Notes: a model not told the origin generated them from the letters alone. DNA of 64,000 bases from Pseudomonadota bacterium (GCA_021792555.1 JAJYUL010000017.1:1-64000), one strand, 5' to 3'. Positions 22,043 through 31,259 are shown, numbered from the stretch's first letter. Program-made: numbers and translations.

Positions 22043-23470
22043 ATGGACATCGCTCCCGCCCTTGCCCGACCGCGCCTGCCCGCGCAGCGAATCGATGCCG
22101 ACGGAAGCGCGCACATCGATCTGCGCGCCGTCTGGGCGCTCGCTCTGCCGCTGATGGCCAACAGCGCGGTGCAGGTCGTCCTCAATCTCACCGACATGTG
22201 GTTCATCGGGCACATCTCCACCGCGGCGCTCGCGGCCGTCGGCGCCGTGCAGTGGCTGATTCTCGGGGTGCTGTTCGTGCTGGGCGGGTGCAGCATGGCG
22301 GTGCAGACGCTCGCCTCCCATGCGCACGGCGCGCGGCGGTTCCGGCGCGCCGCGCAGGCGGCCTGGACGGCGTTGTGGGTGACGCTGTGGATCGCGCCGG
22401 TGTGCATCGCGTTGGGCCTGGCCGGGCGGTGGATCCTGTTGCCGTTCGGCTTTGCACCGCGGATCGCGCAGCTGGCCGGCCAGTTCTGGCTGCCGCGCAT
22501 CGGCGGCGCCTCGTTCGCGGTGGCGGCCTGGGCGATGATGGGGTTCTTCAACGGCATCGGCCGCACGCGCATCAGTTTTCTGGTGGCCGCCGCCGCGGCG
22601 CTCGCCAACGGCGTGTTCAACGAGCTGTTCATCTTTCATTTCGGCTGGGGCGTGGCCGGCTCGGCCTGGGCGAGCAATGTGGCGCAGGCGGTCGGCTTCC
22701 TGCTCGGCTTCGTCCTGTTCCTGCGCGCGCCGATCCGCATGGCGTTCAATTCGCACCTGACGTGGCGGCCGAAGTGGCACACGGTGCGCCGGCAGCTGCG
22801 CCTGGGGTTTCCGATGGGCCTGATGCCGGCGGCGGACGTGCTCGGCTTCTCGGTGTTTCAGATGATGCAGGTGCGCTTCGGGCTCGTGGCCGGCGCGGCG
22901 ACGCAGATGGTCACGGTGCTCACCTCCATCGCCTACATGCCCGGGATCGGCATCGCGACCGCCGCGGCGACGCTCGTCGGCCAGTCCATCGGTGCCGGCG
23001 ATCGGGGCTGGGCGCTGCGTCTCGGCACCCGGGTCATCCTGCTCGCGGCGCTGGTGATGGGGGGCATCGGGCTGGCGCTCGCGGCCGCCGGCCCGTGGCT
23101 GCTGCCGCTGTTCGCCGGTGCGCACGACCGCAATTCGATGGCCGCCGTGCGCCTCGGCGCCGGGCTGCTGTGGCTCGCGGCCGCCTACCAGTTCTTCGAC
23201 GGGCTGAACCTCGGCAGCAGCATGTGCCTGCGCGGCGCCGGGGATGTGCGGGTGCCCGCGGCGCTGATCTTTCCGGTGTGCTGGCTCGTCTTTCTGCCGC
23301 TCGCGCACGCCTTCACCTTCGCGCCGGGGCAGGGGTGGTTTCATTTTCTGCCGCAGTTCGGCTGGGGCGCCCGCGGCGGCTGGAGCGCCGTCATCATTTA
23401 CGTGGTGCTGCTCGGCGCCTCTCTCTTCCTGCGCTGGCGCTCGCGCGCCTGGCAGCGCATCCGCATCTGA
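22043..23470 (+). CDS. MATE family efflux transporter
   Basis: 475 residues from the ATG at 22043; the longer open frame upstream overlaps the ParB-like gene. Around twelve membrane helices in two homologous halves are visible. Typical MATE segments include LALPLMANSAVQVVLNLTD, GWGVAGSAWASNVAQAVGF in the first half and YMPGIGIATAAATLVGQSIG at the start of the second. These proteins export cationic or hydrophobic compounds in exchange for protons or sodium. The substrate is unknown. It is divergent from the ParB-like gene, with 80 bp between the two starts. Confidence 0.9.
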   Translation: MDIAPALARPRLPAQRIDADGSAHIDLRAVWALALPLMANSAVQVVLNLTDMWFIGHISTAALAAVGAVQWLILGVLFVLGGCSMAVQTLASHAHGARRFRRAAQAAWTALWVTLWIAPVCIALGLAGRWILLPFGFAPRIAQLAGQFWLPRIGGASFAVAAWAMMGFFNGIGRTRISFLVAAAAALANGVFNELFIFHFGWGVAGSAWASNVAQAVGFLLGFVLFLRAPIRMAFNSHLTWRPKWHTVRRQLRLGFPMGLMPAADVLGFSVFQMMQVRFGLVAGAATQMVTVLTSIAYMPGIGIATAAATLVGQSIGAGDRGWALRLGTRVILLAALVMGGIGLALAAAGPWLLPLFAGAHDRNSMAAVRLGAGLLWLAAAYQFFDGLNLGSSMCLRGAGDVRVPAALIFPVCWLVFLPLAHAFTFAPGQGWFHFLPQFGWGARGGWSAVIIYVVLLGASLFLRWRSRAWQRIRI

Positions 23471-23942
23471 TTCCCGGGGCGGTCGGCCGGGCCGGCCGTC
23501 CGCCTCGATTGGCATTGCTGTCATGCTGTACACGCTGCCTCCGGGGACGCCCCCGGGGGGGCGGGACGAGGAGGCCGCCGACGAGCACGATGCGACGAGC
23601 CGGATCCGGGCACCGCGGCAGGTGCGGCCACGGACAGACGCGGTCTGTCCTGCCGGCGTGCTTTGCCCGGGCCGGCGCCAGCATGGAGCGCATTTTCACG
23701 CTCTTCGAACTTCGCACTGCGGGCCGGCTGACGCTCGACGTGGCCGACATCGGTATCGGCTCGGACGCCGCCGGCGTTGTGACGGCGGACCTCATCGCCG
23801 TTGAGGCCCGCCGACCGGCTGGCTATGCTCCGCACGCCGGCGCGGCTCCTCCGCGTCCGGGTCTGGGTGCCGGAACGCTCATGCCCTCACTTGTTCACCG
23901 CTGCCCGCCGGGCACCGGGCTGGCGCCTGAGCGCCCGCAGGT
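23471..23942. other. 472-bp intergenic region before the AGE epimerase gene
   Basis: No convincing gene. One plus-strand frame (23683-23946, 87 codons, starting MERIFTLFELRTAG) ends in an ATGA overlap with the epimerase start, and its first half looks somewhat protein-like, but it has no ribosome site and its second half is low-complexity. Opposite-strand frames are arginine-rich shadows. A C/G block near 23540-23565 can fold but has no T-run. I saw no clear promoter. Confidence 0.45.
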
Positions 23943-25085
23943 ATGAGCGCCGAGGCCCGCGTGCAAGCCCGACGCGCGTACGAGCAACTGCGCCTCTGGC
24001 TGGTGCAGGCGGCCTATCCGCGCTGGGCCTCGTGGGGTTGGGATCGCAGCCTGGGCGGCTTCCATGAACGGCTCTCGCCCGAGGGGCCGATGCCCGCCGA
24101 TGCGCGCCGCGCGCGGGTGCAGCTGCGGCAGATTTTCTGCTTCGCGCGCGCGGGCGATTTCGGCTGGCAGGGCGGGGCGCGCGCGCTCGTGAGCGACGGA
24201 CTTGAGCACGTATACACGCGCTATCGGCGGCCGGATGGGCTGATGCGGGCGCTGCTCGGCCCCGACGGGGCGGTGCGCGAGGAGCGGGCGCTGCTTTACG
24301 ATCAGGCGTTCGCGCTGCTCGCCCTCGCCGAAGCGCACCGCCTGCTCGGCCCGGCGGCGGGCTGCGCGGCGCGCGCCCACGAGCTGCTCGAGTGCATCAC
24401 GCACCGGCTGGGCGCGGGCGTGGGATTTCGGGCCGACACCGATGCGCCCGCCGGTGCGCCGCAGCTCGCCAACCCGCACATGCATCTGCTCGAGGCGCTG
24501 CTCGCCTGGGCGGAGCTGGACGGCGCGCCGCACTGGCGGCGGATCGCCGAGCGGATCGTCCGGCTCGCCCTCGAATGTTGGCTCGACCCGGCAAGCGGCG
24601 CGCTGCGCGAGCGCTACGAGCCGCGCGGCCGGAGCGAGCCTCGGCGCACCGGCCCGATCGAGCCCGGCCATCACTTCGAGTGGGCCGGGCTGCTGTTGCA
24701 GTTCGATGCCGCGCAGCCGGCGCTGCGCGCGACGGCCCTGCGGCTCGTGCGGATCGCCGAGGAGCACGGCGTGTGCGGCGGCTTTGCCGTGAATGCGCTC
24801 GCCGAGGATCTGACCGTCCATGACCCCGGGGCGCGCCTGTGGCCGCAGACCGAGCGGATCAAGACGCTGGCGCAGCTTGCGGCGCTCGGCGAGGCGCCGG
24901 GCGAGTGGCCTCGCGTGGCGCAGGCGGCCGAGGCGCTGCGCGCGTACTTCACCGAAGCGGCGGGCTTGTGGTTCGACCGGCGCAGGCCGGACGGCTCATT
25001 CGTGCCGGAGCCGTCCCCGGCGAGCAGTTTCTATCACATCGTGGGCGCAGTGCATGCGCTCGGCGCGGCGCTGGCGGCAGACTGA
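23943..25085 (+). CDS. AGE-family sugar epimerase/isomerase (N-acylglucosamine 2-epimerase or mannose isomerase type)
   Basis: 380 residues, the usual length for the (alpha/alpha)6-barrel AGE family. Family features include the segment PRWASWGWDRSLGGFHERL near the N-terminus, RQIFCFARAGDFGW, YDQAFALLALAEAHRL (the conserved YDQAF), NPHMHLLEALLAWAEL and GPIEPGHHFEWAGLL with the conserved histidines of the active site. Members interconvert N-acylglucosamine/N-acylmannosamine, glucose/mannose/fructose or cellobiose. The specific sugar is not readable here. It converges on the LacI gene, which suggests a carbohydrate-regulated function. Confidence 0.87.
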   Translation: MSAEARVQARRAYEQLRLWLVQAAYPRWASWGWDRSLGGFHERLSPEGPMPADARRARVQLRQIFCFARAGDFGWQGGARALVSDGLEHVYTRYRRPDGLMRALLGPDGAVREERALLYDQAFALLALAEAHRLLGPAAGCAARAHELLECITHRLGAGVGFRADTDAPAGAPQLANPHMHLLEALLAWAELDGAPHWRRIAERIVRLALECWLDPASGALRERYEPRGRSEPRRTGPIEPGHHFEWAGLLLQFDAAQPALRATALRLVRIAEEHGVCGGFAVNALAEDLTVHDPGARLWPQTERIKTLAQLAALGEAPGEWPRVAQAAEALRAYFTEAAGLWFDRRRPDGSFVPEPSPASSFYHIVGAVHALGAALAAD

Positions 25086-25150
25086 GCGGCCCGATCCGCG
25101 CGGCGGGCGTTGTGGCCGTGGCGCTGCGCGCACGGGCAGCGCGCCGCATG

Positions 25151-26206
25151 TCAGGTCTTGCGGGGCGGCGCTGGCGCAATCGAACCGCGCACGATGAGCT
25201 CCAGGTCCAGGTGCGGCCGCGGCACCGGCTGCGGCCAGCCGCGCTGATGGGGCTTGTGTTGGATGATCAGCTCGGCGGCGATGCGCCCGATGGCGCGCAC
25301 CGGCTGACGTACCGTGGTCAGCTGCGGCCAGATCATGGTCGCCACCGGCGCATCGTCGAAGCCCGTGATCGAGAGCTGCTCCGGCAGCGCGAGGCCCATC
25401 TGACGGGCGGCGCACACGGCCGCCGCGGCCATGTCGTCGTTGCTGGCGAAGATCGCGCTCGGCCGCTCGGCGGCGTTGAGGAAGCGCCGCGCGCACTCCA
25501 GGCCCTCGGCGAACTCGAAGTTGCCGCTCTGCACGAGCTGCGGATCGACGGTGAGGCCGTGCGCCTGCATCGCGTCGCTGAAGCCGAGGTAACGCTGCTC
25601 GGTCGCGCGATGGCCGGCGCGCCCGAGCATGAAGGCGATGCGCCGGTGGCCGCGACCGATCAGCTCGAGGGTGAGTTGGCGGGCCGCAGCGCGATCGTCG
25701 GTGTCGACCGAGGGCGCATCCCGCCGCCGGCGCATCGGCGCGATGTCCACCGCAGGGATCCCGGCGTGCTCGAGCGCCGAGTGCACCGCGGGCAGATCGC
25801 TGAGCGGCGGCAGCAGGATCACCCCTTCGAGACGGAGCTGGCGGATGAGCCTGCTCACCGCGCCGGACAGATCGGGGCTCGCCGCCTCGAGCGGCTCGAC
25901 CATCAGGTGCAGGTTCGATTCGCGGCAGCGCTGCACCGCGCCGGTCTGAAACTCGCTCAGGTAATCGCCCGGCTTGTCGTAGAAGAGTCCGATCAGGAAC
26001 GAGCGGGCACCGGCGAGCCCGCGGGCGGCGAGGTTGGGTTGGTAGTCGAGCCGCTCGATCGCCGCCAGCACCCGCTCGCGGGTCTCGGCGCGCACGCCGG
26101 GCTCGTTGTTGATCACACGGGAGACGGTTTTCGCCGAGACGCCGGCCTGCTCTGCCACCCTCTCGATCGTCGTGGACTCGCGGCCCGGGGTGGATTGACT
26201 ACGCAT
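25151..26206 (-). CDS. LacI family transcriptional regulator
   Basis: 351 residues from the ATG at 26204-26206; the frame also extends to a TTG at 26224. The N-terminal helix-turn-helix and hinge are plain: TTIERVAEQAGVSAKTVSRV, then LDYQPNLAARGLAG with the minor-groove leucine region. The periplasmic-binding-like effector domain follows (RSFLIGLFYDKPG, GHRRIAFMLGRAGH, ITGFDDAPVATMIWPQLTT). It probably represses sugar genes until a carbohydrate ligand binds. A LacI-type palindrome lies across its own promoter, implying autorepression, and a similar site precedes glgP. It converges on the AGE epimerase gene. Confidence 0.92.
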   Translation of the reverse strand: MRSQSTPGRESTTIERVAEQAGVSAKTVSRVINNEPGVRAETRERVLAAIERLDYQPNLAARGLAGARSFLIGLFYDKPGDYLSEFQTGAVQRCRESNLHLMVEPLEAASPDLSGAVSRLIRQLRLEGVILLPPLSDLPAVHSALEHAGIPAVDIAPMRRRRDAPSVDTDDRAAARQLTLELIGRGHRRIAFMLGRAGHRATEQRYLGFSDAMQAHGLTVDPQLVQSGNFEFAEGLECARRFLNAAERPSAIFASNDDMAAAAVCAARQMGLALPEQLSITGFDDAPVATMIWPQLTTVRQPVRAIGRIAAELIIQHKPHQRGWPQPVPRPHLDLELIVRGSIAPAPPRKT

Positions 26207-26212
26207 CGAAGT

Positions 26213-26240
26213 ACAATAATTCAATTGTCAACGCTGTCAA
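26213..26240 (-). promoter_or_regulatory. lacI-family promoter overlapped by a LacI-type operator
   Basis: On the minus strand TTGACA (26240-26235) is followed after 16 bp by TATTGT (26218-26213). Overlapping the -35 is TTGTCAACGCTGTCAA (plus strand, 26225-26240), an imperfect palindrome with 6 of 8 paired positions and the central CG typical of LacI operators. Transcription would start at about 26206, the ATG itself, so the mRNA could be leaderless. Confidence 0.5.
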
Positions 26241-26313
26241 TCGACCCGCGGAACGAGCACGCGCGCCACGCAAGGGCGCCCTGCGGCGCGGTGTTGCCGC
26301 CGGCCGCCGCGGG

Positions 26314-27708
26314 TCAGACGACCTTCGAGTACCGCGGCGCAGCGGCGGGCGCCGGCGCGGCGCGCAGATAGCGGTCGAAACACATCGCGATCAGCCGCAG
26401 CAGCAGCTGGCCGCGCGCGGTGGCCTGGATGGCCGCGGGGCTGATCTCGAGGAGTCCGTCGTCGGCGAGCGCCTGCAGCTCGCGCAGCGCCTCGGCGAAG
26501 TACGCGGCGAACTCGATGCCGTGGCGCGATTCGACCGCCGCGATGTCGATGCGGCCCTGACACATCATCCGCTGGATGACATCGGCGCGCAGCACATCAT
26601 CGGCATCGAGCGCCAGGCCGCGCCACACCGGCAGCCGGCCCGCGTCGATGGCCGCCTCCCAGCCGGGCAGATCGCGGTGGTTCTGGCTGAAGCTCGCGCC
26701 GATGTGGCTGATGGCGCTCACGCCGAGTCCGAGCAGGTCGCAGTCGGCGTGGGTCGTGTAGCCCATGAAATTGCGCTGCAGTCCGCCGGCCTCGCGCGCG
26801 CGCGCCAGGTCATCCCCGGGCAGGGCGAAGTGGTCCATGCCGATGTACTGATAGCCGGCCGCGCTCAGCTGCTCGATCGCCAGGCGCAGCAGCGCGATGC
26901 GCGTCTCGGGGTGGGGCAGGAACGTCGCATCGAGCTGGCGCTGGGGTTTGAACAGCTCCGGCAGATGCGCGTAGCCGTACACGGCCAGCCGGTCCGGCCG
27001 CGCCGCGATCACGGTGCCGAGCGTGCGCGCAAAGCCTTCGGGCGTCTGCAGCGGCAGGCCGTAGATCAGGTCGACGTTGACCGAGCGGAAACCGCTCGCG
27101 CGGCAGGCCTCGATGACCGCGAGCGTCTCCTCGACGCTCTGGATGCGGTTGACGGCGCGCTGCACCTGCGGATCGAAATCCTGCACCCCGAGGCTGGCGC
27201 GGTTGAATCCGAGCGCGCCGAGCTCGGCGATGTCGTGCGGGCTCACGGTGCGCGGATCGAGCTCGATGGAGAAATCCCGCTGCGGGCGGGTGCTCAGCCG
27301 GAACTGCCCGGCGAGCGCCTCGAGCAGCCGGCCGATCTGGGCCGGGCGGAAGAAGTTGGGCGTGCCCCCGCCGAGGTGCACCTGCAGCACTTCGCGCTGT
27401 CGGTCGAACAGCGGCGCGACGGCGGAGACTTCCGCGAGCAGGCGCTCGAGATAACGCTCGCCCCGCGCCGGGTCGCGCGTGATCACGCGGTTGCAGCCGC
27501 AGTAAAAGCATGGGCTGAGACAGAACGGCATGTGCGCGTAAATCGACAGGGCGTGTCCGCCGGTGTTGCTCTGGCGGATGTGCTCGCGCAGCTGCGCCGC
27601 GCCGAACGCGGCGGTGAACTGCGGCGCGGTCGGGTAGGAGGTGTAGCGCGGGCCGGGCCGATCGTAGCGGCGCAGCAGCTCGGGATCGAAGTTCAGTGGG
27701 CTCGTCAT
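26314..27708 (-). CDS. hemN: Oxygen-independent coproporphyrinogen III oxidase (radical SAM)
   Basis: 464 residues from the ATG at 27706-27708, close to E. coli HemN (457); an upstream ATG at 27747 is less likely. The radical-SAM cysteines are Cys63, Cys67 and Cys70 in CLSPCFYC, with the extra HemN cysteine in the next residues (GC). Other hallmarks are PGPRYTSYPTAPQF, LHLGGGTPNFF-like QVHLGGGTPNFF, and GYTTHADCDLLGLGVSAIS near the C-terminal third. It converts coproporphyrinogen III to protoporphyrinogen IX without oxygen in heme synthesis. It is divergent from the rhomboid gene. I saw no FNR box upstream. Confidence 0.95.
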   Translation of the reverse strand: MTSPLNFDPELLRRYDRPGPRYTSYPTAPQFTAAFGAAQLREHIRQSNTGGHALSIYAHMPFCLSPCFYCGCNRVITRDPARGERYLERLLAEVSAVAPLFDRQREVLQVHLGGGTPNFFRPAQIGRLLEALAGQFRLSTRPQRDFSIELDPRTVSPHDIAELGALGFNRASLGVQDFDPQVQRAVNRIQSVEETLAVIEACRASGFRSVNVDLIYGLPLQTPEGFARTLGTVIAARPDRLAVYGYAHLPELFKPQRQLDATFLPHPETRIALLRLAIEQLSAAGYQYIGMDHFALPGDDLARAREAGGLQRNFMGYTTHADCDLLGLGVSAISHIGASFSQNHRDLPGWEAAIDAGRLPVWRGLALDADDVLRADVIQRMMCQGRIDIAAVESRHGIEFAAYFAEALRELQALADDGLLEISPAAIQATARGQLLLRLIAMCFDRYLRAAPAPAAAPRYSKVV

Positions 27709-27852
27709 GCCGGTGGTCCGTCGGCCGCTCGGCGCGGCCCACGACATGATGGAGCATGGAGCGCCCGGCGGCCATACGTAAAAGTGCCTCGCGGCCCAGG
27801 CTCCGTTCAGGACGCCCGGTTCCCCCGGAGCGCTTTATGCCATCATTCGGCG

Positions 27853-28785
27853 ATGGATGAGCGTGACGCTGGGCCCGTGGCATCCGTGCTGAGGGAGGCT
27901 GCAAGCGAGGCGGACGTCGAGGTCTTTCGCGCGCGGCGCCGCCGGGTGTGCGAGGAGCGCGCGTTCGTGCTCGCCGCGGTGGGCATTGCCAGCCAGGTCG
28001 TGGCGTTTCAGGGGTGGTTTGTGCTTCAGGTCGGCGCGGGGGACGTGGCGCGGGCGGCTGCGCACCTCGATCAGTACGAGCGGGAAAACCCGCCGCATCC
28101 AGCCGAGCCCCCGGCCGCCCCGCTGCGTCTGTTTGCGCATGCCTGGGCCGGCTGTGTCGGCTACGCCGCCTGGCTGATCGGGGTGGCCTACGCGCTCTCG
28201 AACGGTCTGGTGCGTCTCGATGCCTTCAACCGCGCCGATCTGTATGGGGCGGGCGTGCGCGGCGGGCAGTGGTGGCGCGCCTGGACGTCCCTGACGCTGC
28301 ACCTCAGCGGCCCGCACCTCGCGGGCAATCTGCTCGCCGGGGTGTGGTTCGGCTATCTGGCTGGCCGGCAGCTCGGCGTCGGCACCGCCTGGTTCCTCAT
28401 CGTCGTGGGCGCCGGCCTGGCCAATCTCCTCGAGGGGTTCATCGGGCCGCCCTGGTATCGCTCCGCGGGCGCCTCGACTGCGGTGTTCACCGCGCTCGGG
28501 ATGATGTCTGCGCATACGTGGTGGACCCGCCGTGGCGCGCGCCAGAGCTGGCTGCGCCAGTGGATTCCGCTCGGGGCGGGTCTGGTGCTGCTCGGCTGGC
28601 TCGGCACGGCCGGCAAGCACACGGACATCATGGCGCACCTGCTCGGCTTTACCTTCGGGGTGCTGCTCGGCTGGGCGGCGGCGGTGCCGCTGCTCGATCG
28701 GCGGCTCGAGCGCGTTCCGCAGTGGCTGCCGGGGCTGGCCGCGATGCTCATCATGGCCGCGGCGTGGGCCCGCGCGCTCGCCTGA
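27853..28785 (+). CDS. Rhomboid family intramembrane serine protease
   Basis: 310 residues from the ATG at 27853. A cytoplasmic N-terminus and a first helix (about 37-60) precede a periplasmic stretch, then the six-helix rhomboid core. The oxyanion region is HLSGPHLAGNLLAG (His155, Asn159), the nucleophile is Ser208 in GASTAVF, and the general base is His262 in MAHLLGFTFG. The residue after the catalytic serine is Thr, where GlpG has Gly. The substrate is unknown. It is divergent from hemN and converges on the lipoprotein gene. Confidence 0.87.
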   Translation: MDERDAGPVASVLREAASEADVEVFRARRRRVCEERAFVLAAVGIASQVVAFQGWFVLQVGAGDVARAAAHLDQYERENPPHPAEPPAAPLRLFAHAWAGCVGYAAWLIGVAYALSNGLVRLDAFNRADLYGAGVRGGQWWRAWTSLTLHLSGPHLAGNLLAGVWFGYLAGRQLGVGTAWFLIVVGAGLANLLEGFIGPPWYRSAGASTAVFTALGMMSAHTWWTRRGARQSWLRQWIPLGAGLVLLGWLGTAGKHTDIMAHLLGFTFGVLLGWAAAVPLLDRRLERVPQWLPGLAAMLIMAAAWARALA

Positions 28786-28798
28786 GGCGCGCCCGGGA

Positions 28799-29539
28799 TC
28801 AGTCGCTCGTCGGCAGCAGCACCGGCGGGGTGGCATGCGGGGTGCGCCGGTACCGGCGGATCAGCCGGACGTTGATGCCGTGGCCCGCCAGGTGCAGGGT
28901 CATCACCAGCTCCCCGTTCGGCGAGAGGGCAAAGCGCTCGGTGAGCTGCGGGCCGAGCAGCGGCTTGACCACGATGAGGAAGTCATGCCCCTCCCAGCCG
29001 CACATCTGATTCGCGCCGCTGTGGCCGTACGCGATGGCGGTGGGCACGCCGAGGGTGCACTGCTGGATCCCTCCGGCGCTGTGCACGCTGAACGCCTCAG
29101 GCGTCAGGCGCACCCCGAGATAGCTGCCCACCGGCACGTGCCCGATGAACTCCCGCACCCAGGAGGCGCCGAGCAGCGGTGCGCTGACCACGACGCCGGG
29201 CTCGTGCAGCGTCGGCTCCCCGCCGCCGGCCTCGCCCGCGGGCGGGCTGGCCGCGTTGCGCTCGCCGCGCCGGCGCGGCGGCTCCCGCTCGCCCTGCGCC
29301 TGCTCGGCGCGCTGCGCGGCCCGGCGTGCCCGGCGAAGCAGTCCGCGCAACTGCGTCTCGAGGCTCATCACCGCCGCATCGACGTGCTCGCTTTGGGCGC
29401 GGTCGAGGGTCCAGCGGCCCACCAGCTTCGGTGCGCTTGGTGGGGCGACCGCCTTCAGGCGCTCCGCCGCGCACCCGGTCAGGGTCGCGGCGAGCATCGC
29501 CGCGCACAGACACAGCGCGCGCGAAGGGGCAGTGGGCAT
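28799..29539 (-). CDS. Hypothetical lipoprotein
   Basis: 246 residues. A lipoprotein signal peptide ends in LTGC (Cys23). The mature N-terminal part has KLVGRWTLDRAQSEHVDAAV, a charged coiled region rich in Arg/Ala/Glu (about 60-105), and then a beta-rich C-terminal domain (SVHSAGGIQQCTLGV, FLIVVKPLLGPQLTERF, ELVMTLHLAG). The opening resembles the start of lipocalin-like proteins that have a GRWTLD-type motif, but I do not recognise the family. It is minus strand, downstream of the KDPG aldolase gene with a 45-bp gap. Confidence 0.75.
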   Translation of the reverse strand: MPTAPSRALCLCAAMLAATLTGCAAERLKAVAPPSAPKLVGRWTLDRAQSEHVDAAVMSLETQLRGLLRRARRAAQRAEQAQGEREPPRRRGERNAASPPAGEAGGGEPTLHEPGVVVSAPLLGASWVREFIGHVPVGSYLGVRLTPEAFSVHSAGGIQQCTLGVPTAIAYGHSGANQMCGWEGHDFLIVVKPLLGPQLTERFALSPNGELVMTLHLAGHGINVRLIRRYRRTPHATPPVLLPTSD

Positions 29540-29584
29540 GGTGGGGCGAGAGTAGCGCTGAGGATTGGACCGTGCGCGCGCGCC

Positions 29585-30220
29585 TCAGGTTCTCGAGGCG
29601 GCCGCCCGGGCCGCCAGGGCCTCGATCCGCGGCCAGTCGCGAGCGGCGAGGGCCTGCGGCGGGGAGAGCCACGAGCCGCCCGCGCACAGCACATTGGGCA
29701 GATCCAGGTACGTTTTGACCGTCTCCTGGGTGATGCCGCCGGTCGGGCAGAAGCGCGCCTGCGGGAAGGGCCCCGCGAACGCCTTGAGCATGGCCGTGCC
29801 GCCGGCGGGCGCGGCGGGAAAGAACTTGAAGCAGTGATAGCCGCGCGCGAGGGCCTGCATCAGCTCCGAGGCGCTCGCGACGGCGGGCAGATAGGGGATG
29901 GGCGCGTGCACGCCGGCCTCGAGCAGCGCCGGGGTCGCCCCCGGGGAGATGGCGAACGTCGCGCCTGCATTGGCCGCGGCCCGCAGATCCTCGACCGACA
30001 GCACCGTGCCGGCGCCCACGGCGATGTCCGGCACATCGTGCGCGATCGCCTCGATGGCGCGCAGCGCCGCCGGCGTGCGCAGCGTGACCTCGATGGTGCG
30101 CAGACCCCCGCGCACCAGCGCGCGGGCCAGATCCGGGGCGAGGGCGGGCTCTTCGATGACCACGACCGGCATGACCGGCGAGAGACGCAGGACGCGTTCG
30201 ATATCGGCAAGCGAGGGCAT
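29585..30220 (-). CDS. eda: 2-keto-3-deoxy-6-phosphogluconate (KDPG)/4-hydroxy-2-oxoglutarate aldolase
   Basis: 211 residues from the ATG at 30218-30220; longer open sequence upstream is not conserved-looking. Catalytic features are Glu44 in RTIEVTLRT, GAGTVLS, and the Schiff-base lysine Lys132 in CFKFFPA, followed by GGTAMLKAF and CPTGGIT. The enzyme splits KDPG to pyruvate and glyceraldehyde 3-phosphate in the Entner-Doudoroff pathway. The edd dehydratase is not in this window. It lies downstream of ldcA on the same strand with a 76-bp gap. Confidence 0.95.
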   Translation of the reverse strand: MPSLADIERVLRLSPVMPVVVIEEPALAPDLARALVRGGLRTIEVTLRTPAALRAIEAIAHDVPDIAVGAGTVLSVEDLRAAANAGATFAISPGATPALLEAGVHAPIPYLPAVASASELMQALARGYHCFKFFPAAPAGGTAMLKAFAGPFPQARFCPTGGITQETVKTYLDLPNVLCAGGSWLSPPQALAARDWPRIEALAARAAASRT

Positions 30221-30296
30221 GAGTTCAGCTCGGTGAAGTGGGGTCGAAGCCGTATCGTGCAGCAATCCCGGCCATTGCGATAGGGCGCCGCCGGGT

Positions 30297-31214
30297 TCAG
30301 CCGGCGGCGCTCTCGAGGAACGTCAGTTTCTGCGCGCCCGCATCGAGGCGGACCCGCACGCCGAGGGGGACCGCCTCGTTGCGCTCACCATGGCCGATGG
30401 GAAAGCCCGCCGCGCACGGCAGGCCGGTCTCGGCCGCGAGGTCGCGCAGCACCTCCGCGCTCGAGTAGGGCGCATCGCGCTCCTCGCAGCCGGTGAACGA
30501 GCCGAGCACGATGCCCCGCACGCGGCCCAATACGCCGGCAAGCGCCAGATGCGTCCACATCCGGTCGAGCCGGTAGGGGCGCTCGCCGACGTCCTCGAGC
30601 AGCAGCACGGCGCCCTCGAGCGGCGGCAGAAACGGTGTACCGAGGAGCCGCGAGAGGACCGCCAGCGTGCCGCCGACCAGCGGACCTTCCGCGACGCCTG
30701 TCACGTACGTCTCGGTGCCCTGCAGCGGCGCGGCGGGCGCCGCATTCTCGAGCAGGTCGAACAGCCGCGTGTGAGCGTGCGCGCCGAGCCTGCCGAGCTG
30801 CGTCAGGACTGGGCCGTGGACGCTCACCTGCCCGCCGCGCTGCAGCCACGCGTGCAGCGCCGTGATGTCCGAAAATCCGATGAGGGGCTTTGAGCCGGGC
30901 ACGACGCGCTCGAGTCCCGGCAGCAGCCGCAGCGCGCCGTAGCCGCCACGGGCACAAAACACCGCTTTGACGGCCGGGTCGGTCATGGCGGCCGACAACT
31001 CCCCCAGGCGGCGCGCATCATCGCCGGCGAGATAGCGCCGGCGCGAGAAGATGCCCGGCGCAGGATGCACCTCGTAGCGTTCAGCGAGCACCGCCACGCC
31101 CGCCTCGAGCGCGGATCGGTCGAACGGTCCGGCCGGCGCCACGACGGCCACCCGCGCCCCGCGGCAGAGCGCCGCGAAGGGCCGGTAGGCGGCAGGCTGC
31201 ATCATGGCGCGCAT
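30297..31214 (-). CDS. ldcA: LD-carboxypeptidase (murein tetrapeptide carboxypeptidase)
   Basis: 305 residues of peptidase family S66. The catalytic triad is visible: Ser115 in LIGFSDIT, Glu207 in LLLEDVGE and His275 in PIGHG; CARGGYG is the other family motif. The enzyme removes the terminal D-Ala from murein tetrapeptides in the cytoplasm during cell-wall recycling. No signal peptide is present, as expected. ATGs at residues 4 and 5 are alternative starts. It is divergent from the kdp operon. Confidence 0.94.
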   Translation of the reverse strand: MRAMMQPAAYRPFAALCRGARVAVVAPAGPFDRSALEAGVAVLAERYEVHPAPGIFSRRRYLAGDDARRLGELSAAMTDPAVKAVFCARGGYGALRLLPGLERVVPGSKPLIGFSDITALHAWLQRGGQVSVHGPVLTQLGRLGAHAHTRLFDLLENAAPAAPLQGTETYVTGVAEGPLVGGTLAVLSRLLGTPFLPPLEGAVLLLEDVGERPYRLDRMWTHLALAGVLGRVRGIVLGSFTGCEERDAPYSSAEVLRDLAAETGLPCAAGFPIGHGERNEAVPLGVRVRLDAGAQKLTFLESAAG

Positions 31215-31259
31215 TGTCCGCCAGCGGCCGTGCCGATACCACCCCGGGGGGTTTTTTCA

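Noticed and set aside
23683-23946. 87-codon frame ending in an ATGA overlap with the AGE epimerase start
   Set aside because: First half looks plausible, but there is no ribosome site and the second half is Pro/Gly-rich; a chance overlap cannot be excluded.
31241-31257. CCCCGGGGGG followed by T6 upstream of the kdp operon
   Set aside because: The self-complementary block leaves no loop, and it precedes rather than follows genes on that strand; not a believable terminator.
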